64,000 nt of DNA, taken from Moraxellaceae bacterium AER2_44_116 (GTDB lineage Bacteria; Pseudomonadota; Gammaproteobacteria; Pseudomonadales; Moraxellaceae). The stretch is taken from positions 337,258-401,257 of the forward strand of contig VIAD01000001.1 of assembly GCA_006546595.1 (NCBI GenBank), given 5' to 3'. Numbering within the stretch: position 1 is the stretch's first letter; every line of letters begins with the position of its first letter. The notes below the pieces were generated by a model. That model searched no databases. It was not told where the DNA came from and saw only the letters and a list, made by a program, of their open reading frames with translations. The translations under genes were made by a program, and so were the position numbers. This document shows, piece after piece, positions 41,835-51,020 of the stretch.

Positions 41835-42369
41835 TCATTTATTAACGGCATGGTATTTACAAATTCCTGTGGTCATTGGTGGCGTATTACACATGATGGT
41901 GGTTACACACAACATCTTGCCACAACTCACTATTCCTATTCACCAAGGCTTATTTGGTGCCAACAAAACATGGCGTGGGATGTTGGCAGTCCCATTACTG
42001 ACGGCATTCGGGGCATTGTGTCTTTGGCCATTCGAGTTGTTGTTGGCAGAAAATGCTGTTTTCCCAAAGGGTTGGGGCTTGTTACTCGCAGGATTGATTG
42101 CAGGAATTGGTTATGTCCTTGCGGAGTTACCTAATTCATTTATGAAAAGACGGCTCGGTATTGCGGCAGGAGCAACACCTGATAAAAATCGCTGGCTATT
42201 TACAGCCTTAGACCAAATTGATTCGGGCGTGGGTGTCGCGATTGCTTATAGTTTATTTTTAGACTTACCTGTATTAACGACTATTTTATGTGCAGTCACA
42301 TTTCCGTTTACGGCTCTAGGGGTTAAACGATTGTTATTTATGGCAAAGCTAAAAAAATCAGCAACTTAA
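41827..42369 (+). CDS. CDP-archaeol-synthase-like cytidylyltransferase
   Basis: A 180-residue membrane protein resembling archaeal CarS, which activates an ether-lipid phosphate with CTP. Visible motifs are FGANKTWRG (residues 43-51; CarS has GKTWRG) and AELPNSFMKRRLGIAAG (99-115; CarS has GDLxxSFxKRRLG), then LDQIDSGVG (128-136). The usual Asp of GD is Glu here, which may change metal binding. CTP activation followed by the CDP-alcohol transferase encoded just upstream is a complete head-group step. A CarS-like gene is unexpected in a bacterium that should use CdsA. It is the last gene of the cluster. Confidence 0.83.
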   Translation: MLSHLLTAWYLQIPVVIGGVLHMMVVTHNILPQLTIPIHQGLFGANKTWRGMLAVPLLTAFGALCLWPFELLLAENAVFPKGWGLLLAGLIAGIGYVLAELPNSFMKRRLGIAAGATPDKNRWLFTALDQIDSGVGVAIAYSLFLDLPVLTTILCAVTFPFTALGVKRLLFMAKLKKSAT

Positions 42370-42416
42370 TAGAAAAATATCACTCTCCTGTGCAAAGAAA
42401 AGTGCTATTTTCTATT
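42368..42416. terminator. Bidirectional terminator at the end of the lipid cluster
   Basis: AATAGAAAA (from 42368) pairs with TTTTCTATT (to 42416), and a further CACT/AGTG pair inside extends the stem past a bulge. A-rich and T-rich tracts flank it, so it can stop both the cluster and the convergent kinase gene. Confidence 0.75.
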
Positions 42417-42434
42417 TAAAAAGCTGAAAGCAAC

Positions 42435-43772
42435 TTAAGCCGTTTGCTTTTCTGGTTTTTTACCCTTATCACGTAATACAGCACGACGACCACCATTCGG
42501 ATCAACTTCATCATACAAATGCAAAGACACCGTAGCTTGGTCTAATAACAAACCGAAAGGGCTATCAAAGGGCTGATCATCATTTAACACCTCCCAAATT
42601 CGACCGTGAATCCACGGATGCGCCTGAATAGCCACGCTTAATTCTACGGCTTTTTTGCCGCGCTTATCTAACCACTCTTGCAACATGTCGTGCATCTGCT
42701 CACGCTTTTCTTTGAACTCTTCGTAATCATCACACGAAAATTCAATATGATAGCTATATTTCTTAAAGAAGAAATTCCCACCCACAACCTCTTCTGAGCG
42801 AAAAAATGGCTCATAGGACGATTTTTGTGGCTCGTTATCTAAGGCATAATTAATGTTCGGACGATCATAAGCCGATACCGAAGGAATGTGTGCAGCTGGT
42901 GGCACTACGGACATCGTCGGTTTAGTAGAACTTGACGACGAAGCAATAGGCTGTTGGGCTTGCTGTGCGGGTGATTTCAGAAGATTATCAATCGCCACCA
43001 TGACTTCTACGCCATTTTGAAAGCGATTTTTGACTTCCTTTGCCAATAATTTACTTAACAGCGGTTGATAACGATGCAAATGACTTGGTAACGGCGGAAC
43101 AGGCTCTTGACAGTGCTTTATCGCTAAACTAATGGTGTCGCCTGCGCTAAAAGGTGGCTTACCTGTCAGCATTTCGTACAACATCACTCCCAAACTGTAC
43201 AAGTCAGCACGACCATCCACCTTCATACCACGCGCCTGCTCAGGACTCATGTATTTAGGCGTACCCACCGTAGAACCAATTTGCGTTAAATTGCTTTCCG
43301 CTTGCATGTTACGGGCAATACCAAAGTCGGTCAAAATTGCATCGTCATTATGGGAGCGAAAGAGGACATTATCTGGCTTAATGTCACGATGTACTACGCC
43401 CTTTGCATGCGCCATTCCTAAAGCGTCAGCCAACTCTTTAATAATTTTTAACGCTTCTGGCGGGGTTAAGTCATTTCTATCAATACGCGCACTTAAATCT
43501 CCGCCTGTATGATACTCCATCGCCAAATAATGATAATTATTATACGAGCCGACATCATAGACCGTCACAATATGAGGATGGGAAAGTGCTGCCACCATCT
43601 TTGCTTCACTCGCAAAACGGTCAGGAAATCCAGATTCCGCCGCCAAGTGAGGAGCCATCACTTTTAAAGCAACCTCGCGACCAAAAGACTCTTGAATAGC
43701 CAAGTACACGGTAGCCATACCGCCCTTACCTATTTCTCGTATAATTGTATAACCGGGAATATTGATACTCAT
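42435..43772 (-). CDS. Ser/Thr protein kinase with an unassigned C-terminal domain
   Basis: A 445-residue Hanks-type kinase. Residues 1-265 hold the kinase domain: IGKGGMATVYLA (glycine loop), VALKVM (ATP lysine), VVHRDIKPDNVLF (catalytic loop), LTDFGIAR (DFG) and MSPEQARG. A Pro/Ser linker follows, then about 110 residues (from KYSYHIEFSCDDYEEFKEKR) of a compact domain I do not recognise. There is no transmembrane helix, unlike PknB-type kinases, so it is probably cytoplasmic. It lies 44 bp downstream of a patatin phospholipase gene, and the pair may be co-transcribed. Confidence 0.9.
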   Translation of the reverse strand: MSINIPGYTIIREIGKGGMATVYLAIQESFGREVALKVMAPHLAAESGFPDRFASEAKMVAALSHPHIVTVYDVGSYNNYHYLAMEYHTGGDLSARIDRNDLTPPEALKIIKELADALGMAHAKGVVHRDIKPDNVLFRSHNDDAILTDFGIARNMQAESNLTQIGSTVGTPKYMSPEQARGMKVDGRADLYSLGVMLYEMLTGKPPFSAGDTISLAIKHCQEPVPPLPSHLHRYQPLLSKLLAKEVKNRFQNGVEVMVAIDNLLKSPAQQAQQPIASSSSSTKPTMSVVPPAAHIPSVSAYDRPNINYALDNEPQKSSYEPFFRSEEVVGGNFFFKKYSYHIEFSCDDYEEFKEKREQMHDMLQEWLDKRGKKAVELSVAIQAHPWIHGRIWEVLNDDQPFDSPFGLLLDQATVSLHLYDEVDPNGGRRAVLRDKGKKPEKQTA

Positions 43773-43816
43773 GATTTAAAATAATTCGCCTTTTGATACC
43801 TCATCACGGCTCTTGA

Positions 43817-45328
43817 TTATCCTATCTGCGCCGTATGACGTTTTGTCGTTTGTAAATGAATGACGTTTGCACATCGTTGCTCTTCAATTTTTTGCTGCTG
43901 TTTAATCAGTTTTTGTATGCATTGGTCTAAGGTTTGACCAATACGCGCATGCGTTTGAATCATTGAGATTTTTGGCCACGTAATGCGCTCACCCTGAATT
44001 CTAAACCAACGCAGCATATCATCAGTTGGGTTTTGTAACATACAGGCGTAATGTCGCCAAGTATATTTAGCAACAATCGTGACATCACCATAATAACGCT
44101 GGCCAATAATGCCATAACCATGATCCATCAACTGCCTGATTGTTTCAATTTGGGTACGTTCGCGCATAAAATCAAACACGCCCATACCCACCATTTGCAA
44201 CTGTGCGCGTGCTACTTTTTTTGGCCAAGATACAATCTTGCCTTTTTCAAGACGCTCTTTATCCGTTTGCATAAATGGCACAATATGCGGGTTTACTTGA
44301 CTGGCAATAAAATAATTGACATTAAATAGACGAGCCAAACGCTGACGTGGCAAATCACTACGTACCGAACCATCAACCCATTGCTTGGCTGGCATATACG
44401 GGTGATATTCACCTTGATAATTTTTTGCCGTCAATGTCACCGCAGGAAACAAAACAGGCACGGCACATGAAGCCAACGCCGCACTCCATACCAACAAATA
44501 AGGGGACGTTAATTCATTCATTAATCGTGCTTTATGCGCTTGGACAGGCGAAACAGTAACATTGATATGGCGCCCCGTTTTGGCAAACGCCTCCTCAAAG
44601 GTATATTCACCAATGTTATTACGCACAAAATGCTCTAATTGCTTTTGCTCGGCAAAGCCCTGCCCCAATAACCCTTCGCGCATTTTCTTCCATGTCCACG
44701 CATGATGATAAAAACCTTCACCATCATACATTTTTACTAGCTCTTCATCGTTATGTGTACCCAACATACCTGTCACTAATGAGCCAGCACTTGAGCCAGA
44801 AATGACTTTTGGCAATAGATTACGTTCATGTAACGCTTTACAAACGCCGACATGAAATAACCCTAGGGTTGCACCACCTGACAACATTAACGCAGGTTGA
44901 CCATAGCTATGATAAGTATCTTCAAAAAAACGATGTTTTTGTTCTGTCGTTAAAAAATCTATTTCGGTGTCGCATAAATAATTTAATGCTAAACACACTT
45001 GGTCCACATAATCTTCAATCAGACGTTTTGTTCCAACGTGGGCATGGGTATAGAGTAAGGGATTACCAATATTGCCAATATCGTGATACAAACCTTCCCG
45101 TAAAGCACGCATTAATTGACGATGATCTTTTTGACGCATTAATTGACGCAATTGCATCAATCGGTCACGAATTAAGTCATGATTATAATGCTCAGAGGCG
45201 TTGTCTAATTTCCACAAATCTAGGCCACTCACACGGTCTAGCTCTAATGCAATTTCTTTCCACTCTTCGTAGCTATTGGCTTCATCTAATGCTTGGCGCA
45301 ACAACGAGATTTTATTAGTTAACAACAT
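43817..45328 (-). CDS. Patatin-like phospholipase with DUF3336-type N-terminus
   Basis: A 503-residue acyl hydrolase. Residues about 1-145 are a helical N-terminal extension as in yeast triacylglycerol lipases (DUF3336). The patatin domain starts with the oxyanion loop MLSGGATLGLFHVG (148-161), the nucleophile motif GSSAG (Ser180), and the Asp of the dyad in WVDGSVRSDLP. It has no signal peptide and should act on membrane lipids from the cytoplasm. Its place beside a kinase and facing a lipid-synthesis cluster suggests lipid remodelling, perhaps controlled by phosphorylation (inference). Confidence 0.9.
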   Translation of the reverse strand: MLLTNKISLLRQALDEANSYEEWKEIALELDRVSGLDLWKLDNASEHYNHDLIRDRLMQLRQLMRQKDHRQLMRALREGLYHDIGNIGNPLLYTHAHVGTKRLIEDYVDQVCLALNYLCDTEIDFLTTEQKHRFFEDTYHSYGQPALMLSGGATLGLFHVGVCKALHERNLLPKVISGSSAGSLVTGMLGTHNDEELVKMYDGEGFYHHAWTWKKMREGLLGQGFAEQKQLEHFVRNNIGEYTFEEAFAKTGRHINVTVSPVQAHKARLMNELTSPYLLVWSAALASCAVPVLFPAVTLTAKNYQGEYHPYMPAKQWVDGSVRSDLPRQRLARLFNVNYFIASQVNPHIVPFMQTDKERLEKGKIVSWPKKVARAQLQMVGMGVFDFMRERTQIETIRQLMDHGYGIIGQRYYGDVTIVAKYTWRHYACMLQNPTDDMLRWFRIQGERITWPKISMIQTHARIGQTLDQCIQKLIKQQQKIEEQRCANVIHLQTTKRHTAQIG

Positions 45329-45549
45329 AAACTGACTCCGAGAAGGAAAAGCATTAGTACATTTTCTGTCCGTTGTGTCGCTTAAATCACATTGAGCTCT
45401 TCCTAGGCTCTGCTATAATTGACAGACAATACAATACGACCATACAAGAAGTTAATCTATATCACAAAAAATTCACTGATACAGCCAAGATGTCAAACAA
45501 TCATCGGGCTTTTCAAGCCTTCCATCTAAATTGTGCGGTAACTCACAAT

Positions 45550-46233
45550 TTACCGACTACTTTGCCATTGTTTAAGCTGTAGAGTCGCTTGTTTAAGTTG
45601 GATATTCGACATTTCTAATTCTAAAACATCTCGCGCCTGTGCTGCTTCCGTCACATGCTCAGCTGCCAATGAAAAATATACCCATGCTTTGAGGTTATCA
45701 TTCGGGATACCTGTATCACCCAAATACAACAAACCTAAACGGTATTGTGCGGTTGAATTACCTTGCTCAGCGGCCTGTTGAAAATACTCAATAGCGGTCG
45801 CTATATCTTCTAAGTCTTCTAAATAATGTAAAGCTAACGCGAGTTGTGCTTCTTCATGACCTTGTTGTGCTGCTCTTTCGTACCAAGATACGGCTTGTTC
45901 TGTATCTTGTGATACGCCTTCACCTGCATCAAACAGCTCTGCCAACTCTACTTGAGCTTGTGCGTTGCCCAACTCCGCTGCTTTTTTAAACCATGAAAAC
46001 GCTTCTTTCGGTTGGTTAAAACCTTCGTCATAAACCCGACCCAATAGAGTCATCGCCTCAACATCGCTTTGTTGTGCTAGAGGCAGTGTTAGAGTCAATG
46101 CCGTTGCGTAATCCTGATTCTCAAACGCTAAAAAAGCATCGTCATAACCTGTTCCCGCCTGTGTCGTGCCGACAACGGAAGATAACAATAAAACAGACGA
46201 AGAAAACTTAAAAAAACGCGCAAATGTGTTCAT
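45550..46233 (-). CDS. Secreted SEL1-repeat protein
   Basis: A 227-residue exported protein. The start is ATG at 46233 with signal peptide MNTFARFFKFSSSVLLLSSVVGTTQA; a TTG at 46254 is less likely. The mature part consists of about five SEL1-type TPR units of 36 residues, e.g. AMTLLGRVYDEGFNQPKEAF, AQVELAELFDAGEGVSQDTE, AQLALALHYLEDLEDIATAI, AQYRLGLLYLGDTGIPNDNL. Such proteins act as periplasmic scaffolds; the partner is unknown. Confidence 0.85.
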   Translation of the reverse strand: MNTFARFFKFSSSVLLLSSVVGTTQAGTGYDDAFLAFENQDYATALTLTLPLAQQSDVEAMTLLGRVYDEGFNQPKEAFSWFKKAAELGNAQAQVELAELFDAGEGVSQDTEQAVSWYERAAQQGHEEAQLALALHYLEDLEDIATAIEYFQQAAEQGNSTAQYRLGLLYLGDTGIPNDNLKAWVYFSLAAEHVTEAAQARDVLELEMSNIQLKQATLQLKQWQSSR

Positions 46234-46922
46234 AAATCGAGCTGTAAAAGCCAATGATTTGGTTATTATAGCGAAAGGTTTTTATAATTGGATAAGTTAA
46301 AATTAATTTTATAACAAGACTCATCGCACAAGAATAAAAGTGTACCTAGGGACTATTAAACATTTGGAAACTTTCGGCTTAACAACCGTCAAGTCTCCTC
46401 AAAAAACGACTACGACTCCGCTCAGCCAGCGTAAAAATGCTCGCTGAGTGAAGTCGAAGTAATCAATACAAGAGTCCATAAACATAGATTCAGCGCGATA
46501 AATGATACATTTGGCCATTATTTTTAGTACCGCATCTGGATTTTTCTCTATCGAATCCATTGATATTGCAAAAACACCTCGCCTTTTTCGTAACGCTTCT
46601 AACTCAGAATTTAAGTCAAATGCAACCCCAACGGGTTGCTGTGTATTTTTTCACCACCATCAATAAAATTTTGTTGTTGGGCGGCACAGCTTAATTCACT
46701 GTAGTTAGGTTTAAAACTAGGTTCAACCTCTCGAAGGAAAATCTACAAAGACAACAATCTAGCCGATGGTTGTGTAAAATTCTAACCAATAGATAACTGT
46801 GATACTCGTCACCGTTTTGCCAAACTCACCAAAATATATTCGCGTAAATATTGCCGTGCGACTTGGGTTGGCCTAAGCTAATTTATCACCATTAGAGATG
46901 GTGTTTTACAGGGAGTTCAGTC
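46234..46922. other. 689-bp intergenic region with a family A repeat
   Basis: The region upstream of the SEL1 gene and of the cytochrome gene. It contains the family A palindrome at 46410-46459 and a short inverted pair, CAACCC/GGGTTG (46623-46638). I find no gene with a ribosome site, and no tRNA; the right part must hold the cytochrome promoter. Confidence 0.5.
46410..46459. repeat. Dispersed palindrome, family A copy 3
   Basis: The arms CTACGACTCCGCTCAG (46410-46425) and CTGAGTGAAGTCGAAG (46444-46459) are inverted with three mismatches around an 18-nt spacer. It is the most diverged of the three copies; the other two are at 2993 and 4499. Confidence 0.75.
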
Positions 46923-47288
46923 ATGTCTTTACGCTATTCCATTTGTTATGCAGTCTGTATTGTTGGCCTTTCAGTTTGCAGTGCAGTCTGTGCCAAAGAA
47001 CGTTCTGGTGCTGAGATTTACGAAAATATTTGTTCCAATTGCCATGAAAATGGAGACTTTGACGCACCTAAATTAAAGGATTTCTCTGCATGGAAGCCAC
47101 GTCTGGCTAAAGGTAAAAGAGTTTTGTACCAAAGTGCTTTCAAGGGCTTAGGGGATAACATGCCAGCCCGTAATGAGTACGAAGGCCATCTCAGTAACCG
47201 TGAGATTTATGATACTGTCAACTACATGGTGAAGAAGACTGTACAATACTCCAGCTCTCACGAGCTAGTGGCCTCAAACCCTAATTAG
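46923..47288 (+). CDS. Periplasmic c-type cytochrome
   Basis: A 121-residue class I cytochrome c with a signal peptide (about residues 1-24, CSAVCA). One heme-binding CSNCH (C37xxCH) and the likely distal methionine in GDNMPARN are visible, as in cytochrome c5-type proteins. The basic N-terminal part of the mature protein (KLKDFSAWKPRLAKGKR) could dock an oxidase or reductase. No redox enzyme genes adjoin it, so its partner is not known. Confidence 0.88.
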   Translation: MSLRYSICYAVCIVGLSVCSAVCAKERSGAEIYENICSNCHENGDFDAPKLKDFSAWKPRLAKGKRVLYQSAFKGLGDNMPARNEYEGHLSNREIYDTVNYMVKKTVQYSSSHELVASNPN

Positions 47289-47440
47289 CACCAACTAACT
47301 CGTGCATTAAGTGAGAAAAGCACCCAGCCAATTATAGTTTATTTTTTGATGATCTGAGGTAGGGTAGGCTCAGTTTTTCATTTTGCTCTGGGTTCTTTCC
47401 CTTGCGCGATTAGTTAGATTTTTCTTTGTAAAAAACAGAC

Positions 47441-47470
47441 AAAAAAGCCCCATCGTAAAAACGATGAGGC
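47441..47470 (-). terminator. Terminator of clpA
   Basis: GCCCCATCG (47447-47455) and CGATGAGGC (47462-47470) form a stem with one mismatch; read leftward it is followed by TTTTTT. It lies 36 bp downstream of the clpA stop. Confidence 0.85.
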
Positions 47471-47505
47471 CATTCGAGACACCGAAAACATCTCAATTGA
47501 TATTA

Positions 47506-49788
47506 CTAAGCAGGTGTCGCCGCGTTCTTTTCTACTTCTTCAACATGTAAGACGATGACATTGTTCTCCACAGTGATGTCAACATGACCACCACCATTTG
47601 CTAACTCACCAAACAATATCTTTTCCGCTAGCGGCTTTTTCAAGTTTTCTTGAATTAAACGCGCCATTGGCCTTGCACCCATGTGCTTATCATAACCGCG
47701 CTCTGCTAACCATTTCCGCGCCAACTCATCCACTTCAATAACAACGTGTTTATCGTCTAATTGCGCTTGTAGTTCCACTAAGAACTTATCAACCACACCC
47801 GCAATAATCACAGGGTCTAAAGAGCGGAATTGAATAATCGCATCTAAACGATTGCGGAACTCAGGCGTAAACATCCGCTTCATAACTTCTGCGCCGTCAG
47901 TACTGTGGTCTTGCTGGGTAAAGCCCATACTAGCGCGAGTCATTGATTCCGCACCTGCGTTGGTCGTCATGACAATAATGACATGACGGAAGTCAGATTT
48001 ACGGCCATTATTATCGGTTAACGTCCCATGATCCATTACTTGCAATAACAAGTTAAAGACTTCAGGATGTGCTTTTTCCACTTCATCCAACAATAAAACA
48101 CAATGTGGATGTTTAGAAATCGCTTCTGTTAATAATCCGCCTTGATCAAAACCGACATAACCCGGTGGCGCGCCAATAAGCCGAGAAACCGTATGGCGTT
48201 CCATATATTCAGACATGTCAAAACGTACTAACTCAATGCCTAAAATTTTAGCCAGTTGTTTAGTGACTTCCGTTTTCCCCACACCTGTAGGCCCTGCAAA
48301 CAAGAAACTACCCACAGGCTTTTCAGGAGCTTTTAAGCCCGCACGAGAGAGCTTAATGGCGGATGATAAAGCAGTAATCGCATCATCTTGACCAAACACC
48401 GTCATTTTTAAATCACGATCTAAGGTACGTAAGGCTTCTTTGTCGTTAGCAGAGACCGACTTTGGAGGGATACGTGCAATTTTAGCAATCACCTCTTCAA
48501 TTTCACTGACACCAATCGTTTTTTTACGTTTACTGGCTGGCAATAAACGTTGATAAGCCCCTGCTTCATCAATCACATCAATCGCTTTATCGGGTAAAAA
48601 TCGTTCATTGATATAACGACTTGCCAACTCCGATGCCACTTCTAAGGCTTTTTCGGTGTAACGTACACCATGATGCTCTTCAAAACGTGATTTTAAACCT
48701 TTCAGAATTTGGAACGTTTCTAGTACTGTTGGCTCGGGAATATCTATTTTTTGGAAGCGACGCGCCAAGGCACGATCTTTTTCAAAAATGCCCCGATATT
48801 CCTGATAAGTTGTAGAGCCCATACAGCGTAACGAGCCATTGACCAAGACGGGCTTAATGAGATTCGACGCATCCATTACACCACCACTGGCCGCACCCGC
48901 ACCAATAATCGTGTGAATTTCATCAATAAACAGAATGGACTCTTCTTGCTTCTTTAATTCATTCAATACCGCTTTAAAACGCTTTTCAAAATCACCGCGA
49001 TACTTTGTACCTGCCAACAATGCCCCTAAATCTAAGCTGTAAACCACCGCTTTTTCTAAAGGCTCAGGGGCTTTTTTGCTGACGATTAACCAAGCCAAGC
49101 CTTCAGCGATAGCTGTTTTACCAACCCCCGGTTCACCGACTAATAAAGGATTGTTTTTTCGGCGACGACACAAAATTTGCGCCGCACGCTCTACTTCGGC
49201 ATCACGACCAATCAATGGGTCAATTTTACCCGCTAACGCTAATTCATTCAGATTAGTGGCGTAAGACTCTAATGCGCTTTTAGGGATTGTTTCACCGTCT
49301 TCATCTTGTTGCTGTGCTTGTTCAGCACTGGACTCGTCAGCTCGCTCATCAGCCTGTTTACTAATGCCATGCGAAATAAAATTAACAATGTCTAAACGAT
49401 TAATATGCTGTTTTTTCAAAAAATAGACCGATTGCGACTCTTGCTCAGAAAAAATCGCTACCAAGACATTTGCGCCCAATACTTCTTTCTTACCCGATGA
49501 CTGCACATGAAAAACTGCACGCTGTAAGACGCGTTGAAAACCCAAGGTTGGCTGTGTTTCGCGGTCGGGATCTCTTACACCTAATTTAGGCGTAGTATCA
49601 TCAACAAATTGGGCTAACTCGCGACGCAAGGTCGCAATATCGCCACCACACGACTTTAATACTTTCACCGCCGATTCATTATCTAATAATGCTAACAGGA
49701 GATGCTCAACGGTCATAAACTCGTGACGTTTGGCGCGTGCGTCACGAAAGGCCAAATTTAAGGAAACTTCTAAATCACGACTTAACAT
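47506..49788 (-). CDS. clpA: ATP-dependent Clp protease ATP-binding subunit ClpA
   Basis: ClpA unfolds substrates and feeds them to ClpP. The 760-residue product has the double Clp-N repeat (about 1-145, DARAKRHEFMTVEHLLLALL), a first AAA+ module with LLVGEPGVGKTAIAEGLAW and ESILFIDEIHTIIGAGAA, and a second with LFAGPTGVGKTEVTKQLAK and HCVLLLDEVEKAHPEVFNL. The ClpP-binding loop of ClpA type and the C-terminal D2-small domain are in place; the long middle coiled coil of ClpB is absent. It is downstream of clpS, the usual order. Confidence 0.97.
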   Translation of the reverse strand: MLSRDLEVSLNLAFRDARAKRHEFMTVEHLLLALLDNESAVKVLKSCGGDIATLRRELAQFVDDTTPKLGVRDPDRETQPTLGFQRVLQRAVFHVQSSGKKEVLGANVLVAIFSEQESQSVYFLKKQHINRLDIVNFISHGISKQADERADESSAEQAQQQDEDGETIPKSALESYATNLNELALAGKIDPLIGRDAEVERAAQILCRRRKNNPLLVGEPGVGKTAIAEGLAWLIVSKKAPEPLEKAVVYSLDLGALLAGTKYRGDFEKRFKAVLNELKKQEESILFIDEIHTIIGAGAASGGVMDASNLIKPVLVNGSLRCMGSTTYQEYRGIFEKDRALARRFQKIDIPEPTVLETFQILKGLKSRFEEHHGVRYTEKALEVASELASRYINERFLPDKAIDVIDEAGAYQRLLPASKRKKTIGVSEIEEVIAKIARIPPKSVSANDKEALRTLDRDLKMTVFGQDDAITALSSAIKLSRAGLKAPEKPVGSFLFAGPTGVGKTEVTKQLAKILGIELVRFDMSEYMERHTVSRLIGAPPGYVGFDQGGLLTEAISKHPHCVLLLDEVEKAHPEVFNLLLQVMDHGTLTDNNGRKSDFRHVIIVMTTNAGAESMTRASMGFTQQDHSTDGAEVMKRMFTPEFRNRLDAIIQFRSLDPVIIAGVVDKFLVELQAQLDDKHVVIEVDELARKWLAERGYDKHMGARPMARLIQENLKKPLAEKILFGELANGGGHVDITVENNVIVLHVEEVEKNAATPA

Positions 49789-49846
49789 AGCAACACCTGC
49801 AAAATAATGGGACAGATGTAATCATCTACATGTGTCCTAGTGGTAG

Positions 49847-50206
49847 CTAATCTAACTTCTTTTCAACACGGCACAATAACGGATGCTCATTGGTACGTGC
49901 AAAATCAATCACCTGTTGCGCTTTAGTTTCAGCAATATCTTTAGGATATATGCCTGCTATTGCTTGTCCTTGATGATGAATCGCGAGCATAACCTGAGTA
50001 GCCTGCTCAATGCTCATCGAAAAAAACTGTTCTAACACTTCTACCACAAAATCCATCGGCGTGTAGTCATCGTTTAACAAAATGACTTGAAAAAACGACG
50101 GCTCTTTTAATTGTGGCTTGGCGGTTTGCAGAGCGACATCGCCCTCTTCAACATCATTTGGTGACATCTGATTTGATATTAGATGAAAAACGTGGGGTTT
50201 GCCCAT
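49847..50206 (-). CDS. clpS: ClpS adaptor (N-end rule)
   Basis: ClpS brings proteins with N-degron residues to ClpAP. The 119-residue product has the core [22 protein letters not shown], with the Asn-Asp pair that binds the substrate N-terminus, then [20 protein letters not shown]. The N-terminal extension is longer than usual if ATG at 50206 is used; an in-frame ATG at 50167 would give a standard 106-residue form. It is 58 bp upstream of clpA. Confidence 0.95.
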   Translation of the reverse strand: MGKPHVFHLISNQMSPNDVEEGDVALQTAKPQLKEPSFFQVILLNDDYTPMDFVVEVLEQFFSMSIEQATQVMLAIHHQGQAIAGIYPKDIAETKAQQVIDFARTNEHPLLCRVEKKLD

Positions 50207-50330
50207 AACAAGAGACCTACACTACAATTAAAGGTATGGGTTTGATGACTAAAAATCACAACAACCTTCAGACGAATGGTGATTCTAAAGGGTTATACGC
50301 AAAAAAGTGTAGTTATTTTTACCCACTTCA

Positions 50331-50352
50331 GGGTTGGGCATAAACCCAACCC
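50331..50352 (-). terminator. Hairpin after orn
   Basis: GGGTTGGG (50331-50338) and CCCAACCC (50345-50352) form an 8-bp GC-rich stem with a 6-nt loop, 31 bp downstream of the orn stop. No strong T-tract follows directly. Confidence 0.6.
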
Positions 50353-50382
50353 ACTTGGCTTAAAACCAATGTCTATACGTTT

Positions 50383-50934
50383 TTAATTCACGCGAAAAAA
50401 ATACTCACGGTAATAACGTAACTCGGTAATGGAATCACGAATATCGTTTAATGCCTGATGAGAGCTTTCTTTTGACAAACCCGCCATAATTTCTGGTCGC
50501 CAGCGACGTGCCAACTCTTTAACCGTACTGACATCTAAATTACGGTAATGAAAAAACTCTTCCAATTTAGGCATCGTGCGATATAAAAAACGACGATCTT
50601 GGCAAATCGAGTTACCACACATCGGCGATTTTTTGGCATCAACAAAACGACTTAAAAACTCAATGGTTTTCGCTTCCGCTTCCGCTTCATCAATGGTACT
50701 GCGGCGAACACGCTCAACTAAACCCGATTTGCCGTGTTGGCGAGTATTCCATTCATCCATGCCGTTTAAGACAATATCTTTTTGATGAATGGCCATCACA
50801 GGGCCTTCAGCCAAAATATTCAGATTGGCATCGGTGACAATAGTCGCTATTTCAATGATACGATCGGTGTCGGTATTTAAACCCGTCATTTCCAAATCAA
50901 TCCAAATTAAGTTACTCTCTTTGTTAATCGCCAT
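50383..50934 (-). CDS. orn: Oligoribonuclease
   Basis: Orn degrades the shortest RNA fragments, including pGpG from cyclic-di-GMP turnover. The 183-residue DEDDh exonuclease has [13 protein letters not shown] (first Asp/Glu pair), [20 protein letters not shown] and the final [13 protein letters not shown] (His and Asp). It is divergent from rsgA, the standard gammaproteobacterial arrangement. Confidence 0.97.
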   Translation of the reverse strand: MAINKESNLIWIDLEMTGLNTDTDRIIEIATIVTDANLNILAEGPVMAIHQKDIVLNGMDEWNTRQHGKSGLVERVRRSTIDEAEAEAKTIEFLSRFVDAKKSPMCGNSICQDRRFLYRTMPKLEEFFHYRNLDVSTVKELARRWRPEIMAGLSKESSHQALNDIRDSITELRYYREYFFRVN

Positions 50935-51020
50935 TGTGACTTTCCTAGTATCGTTATTGAATTTTGCGAATATAGCATAATCGCCCCCAACTTACGCACC
51001 ACACCTTAATTTGAGTCTGT

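Noticed and set aside
44809..45318. 169-residue plus-strand frame inside the patatin gene
   Set aside because: Antisense to a conserved coding region, His- and Leu-rich, with no recognisable features.
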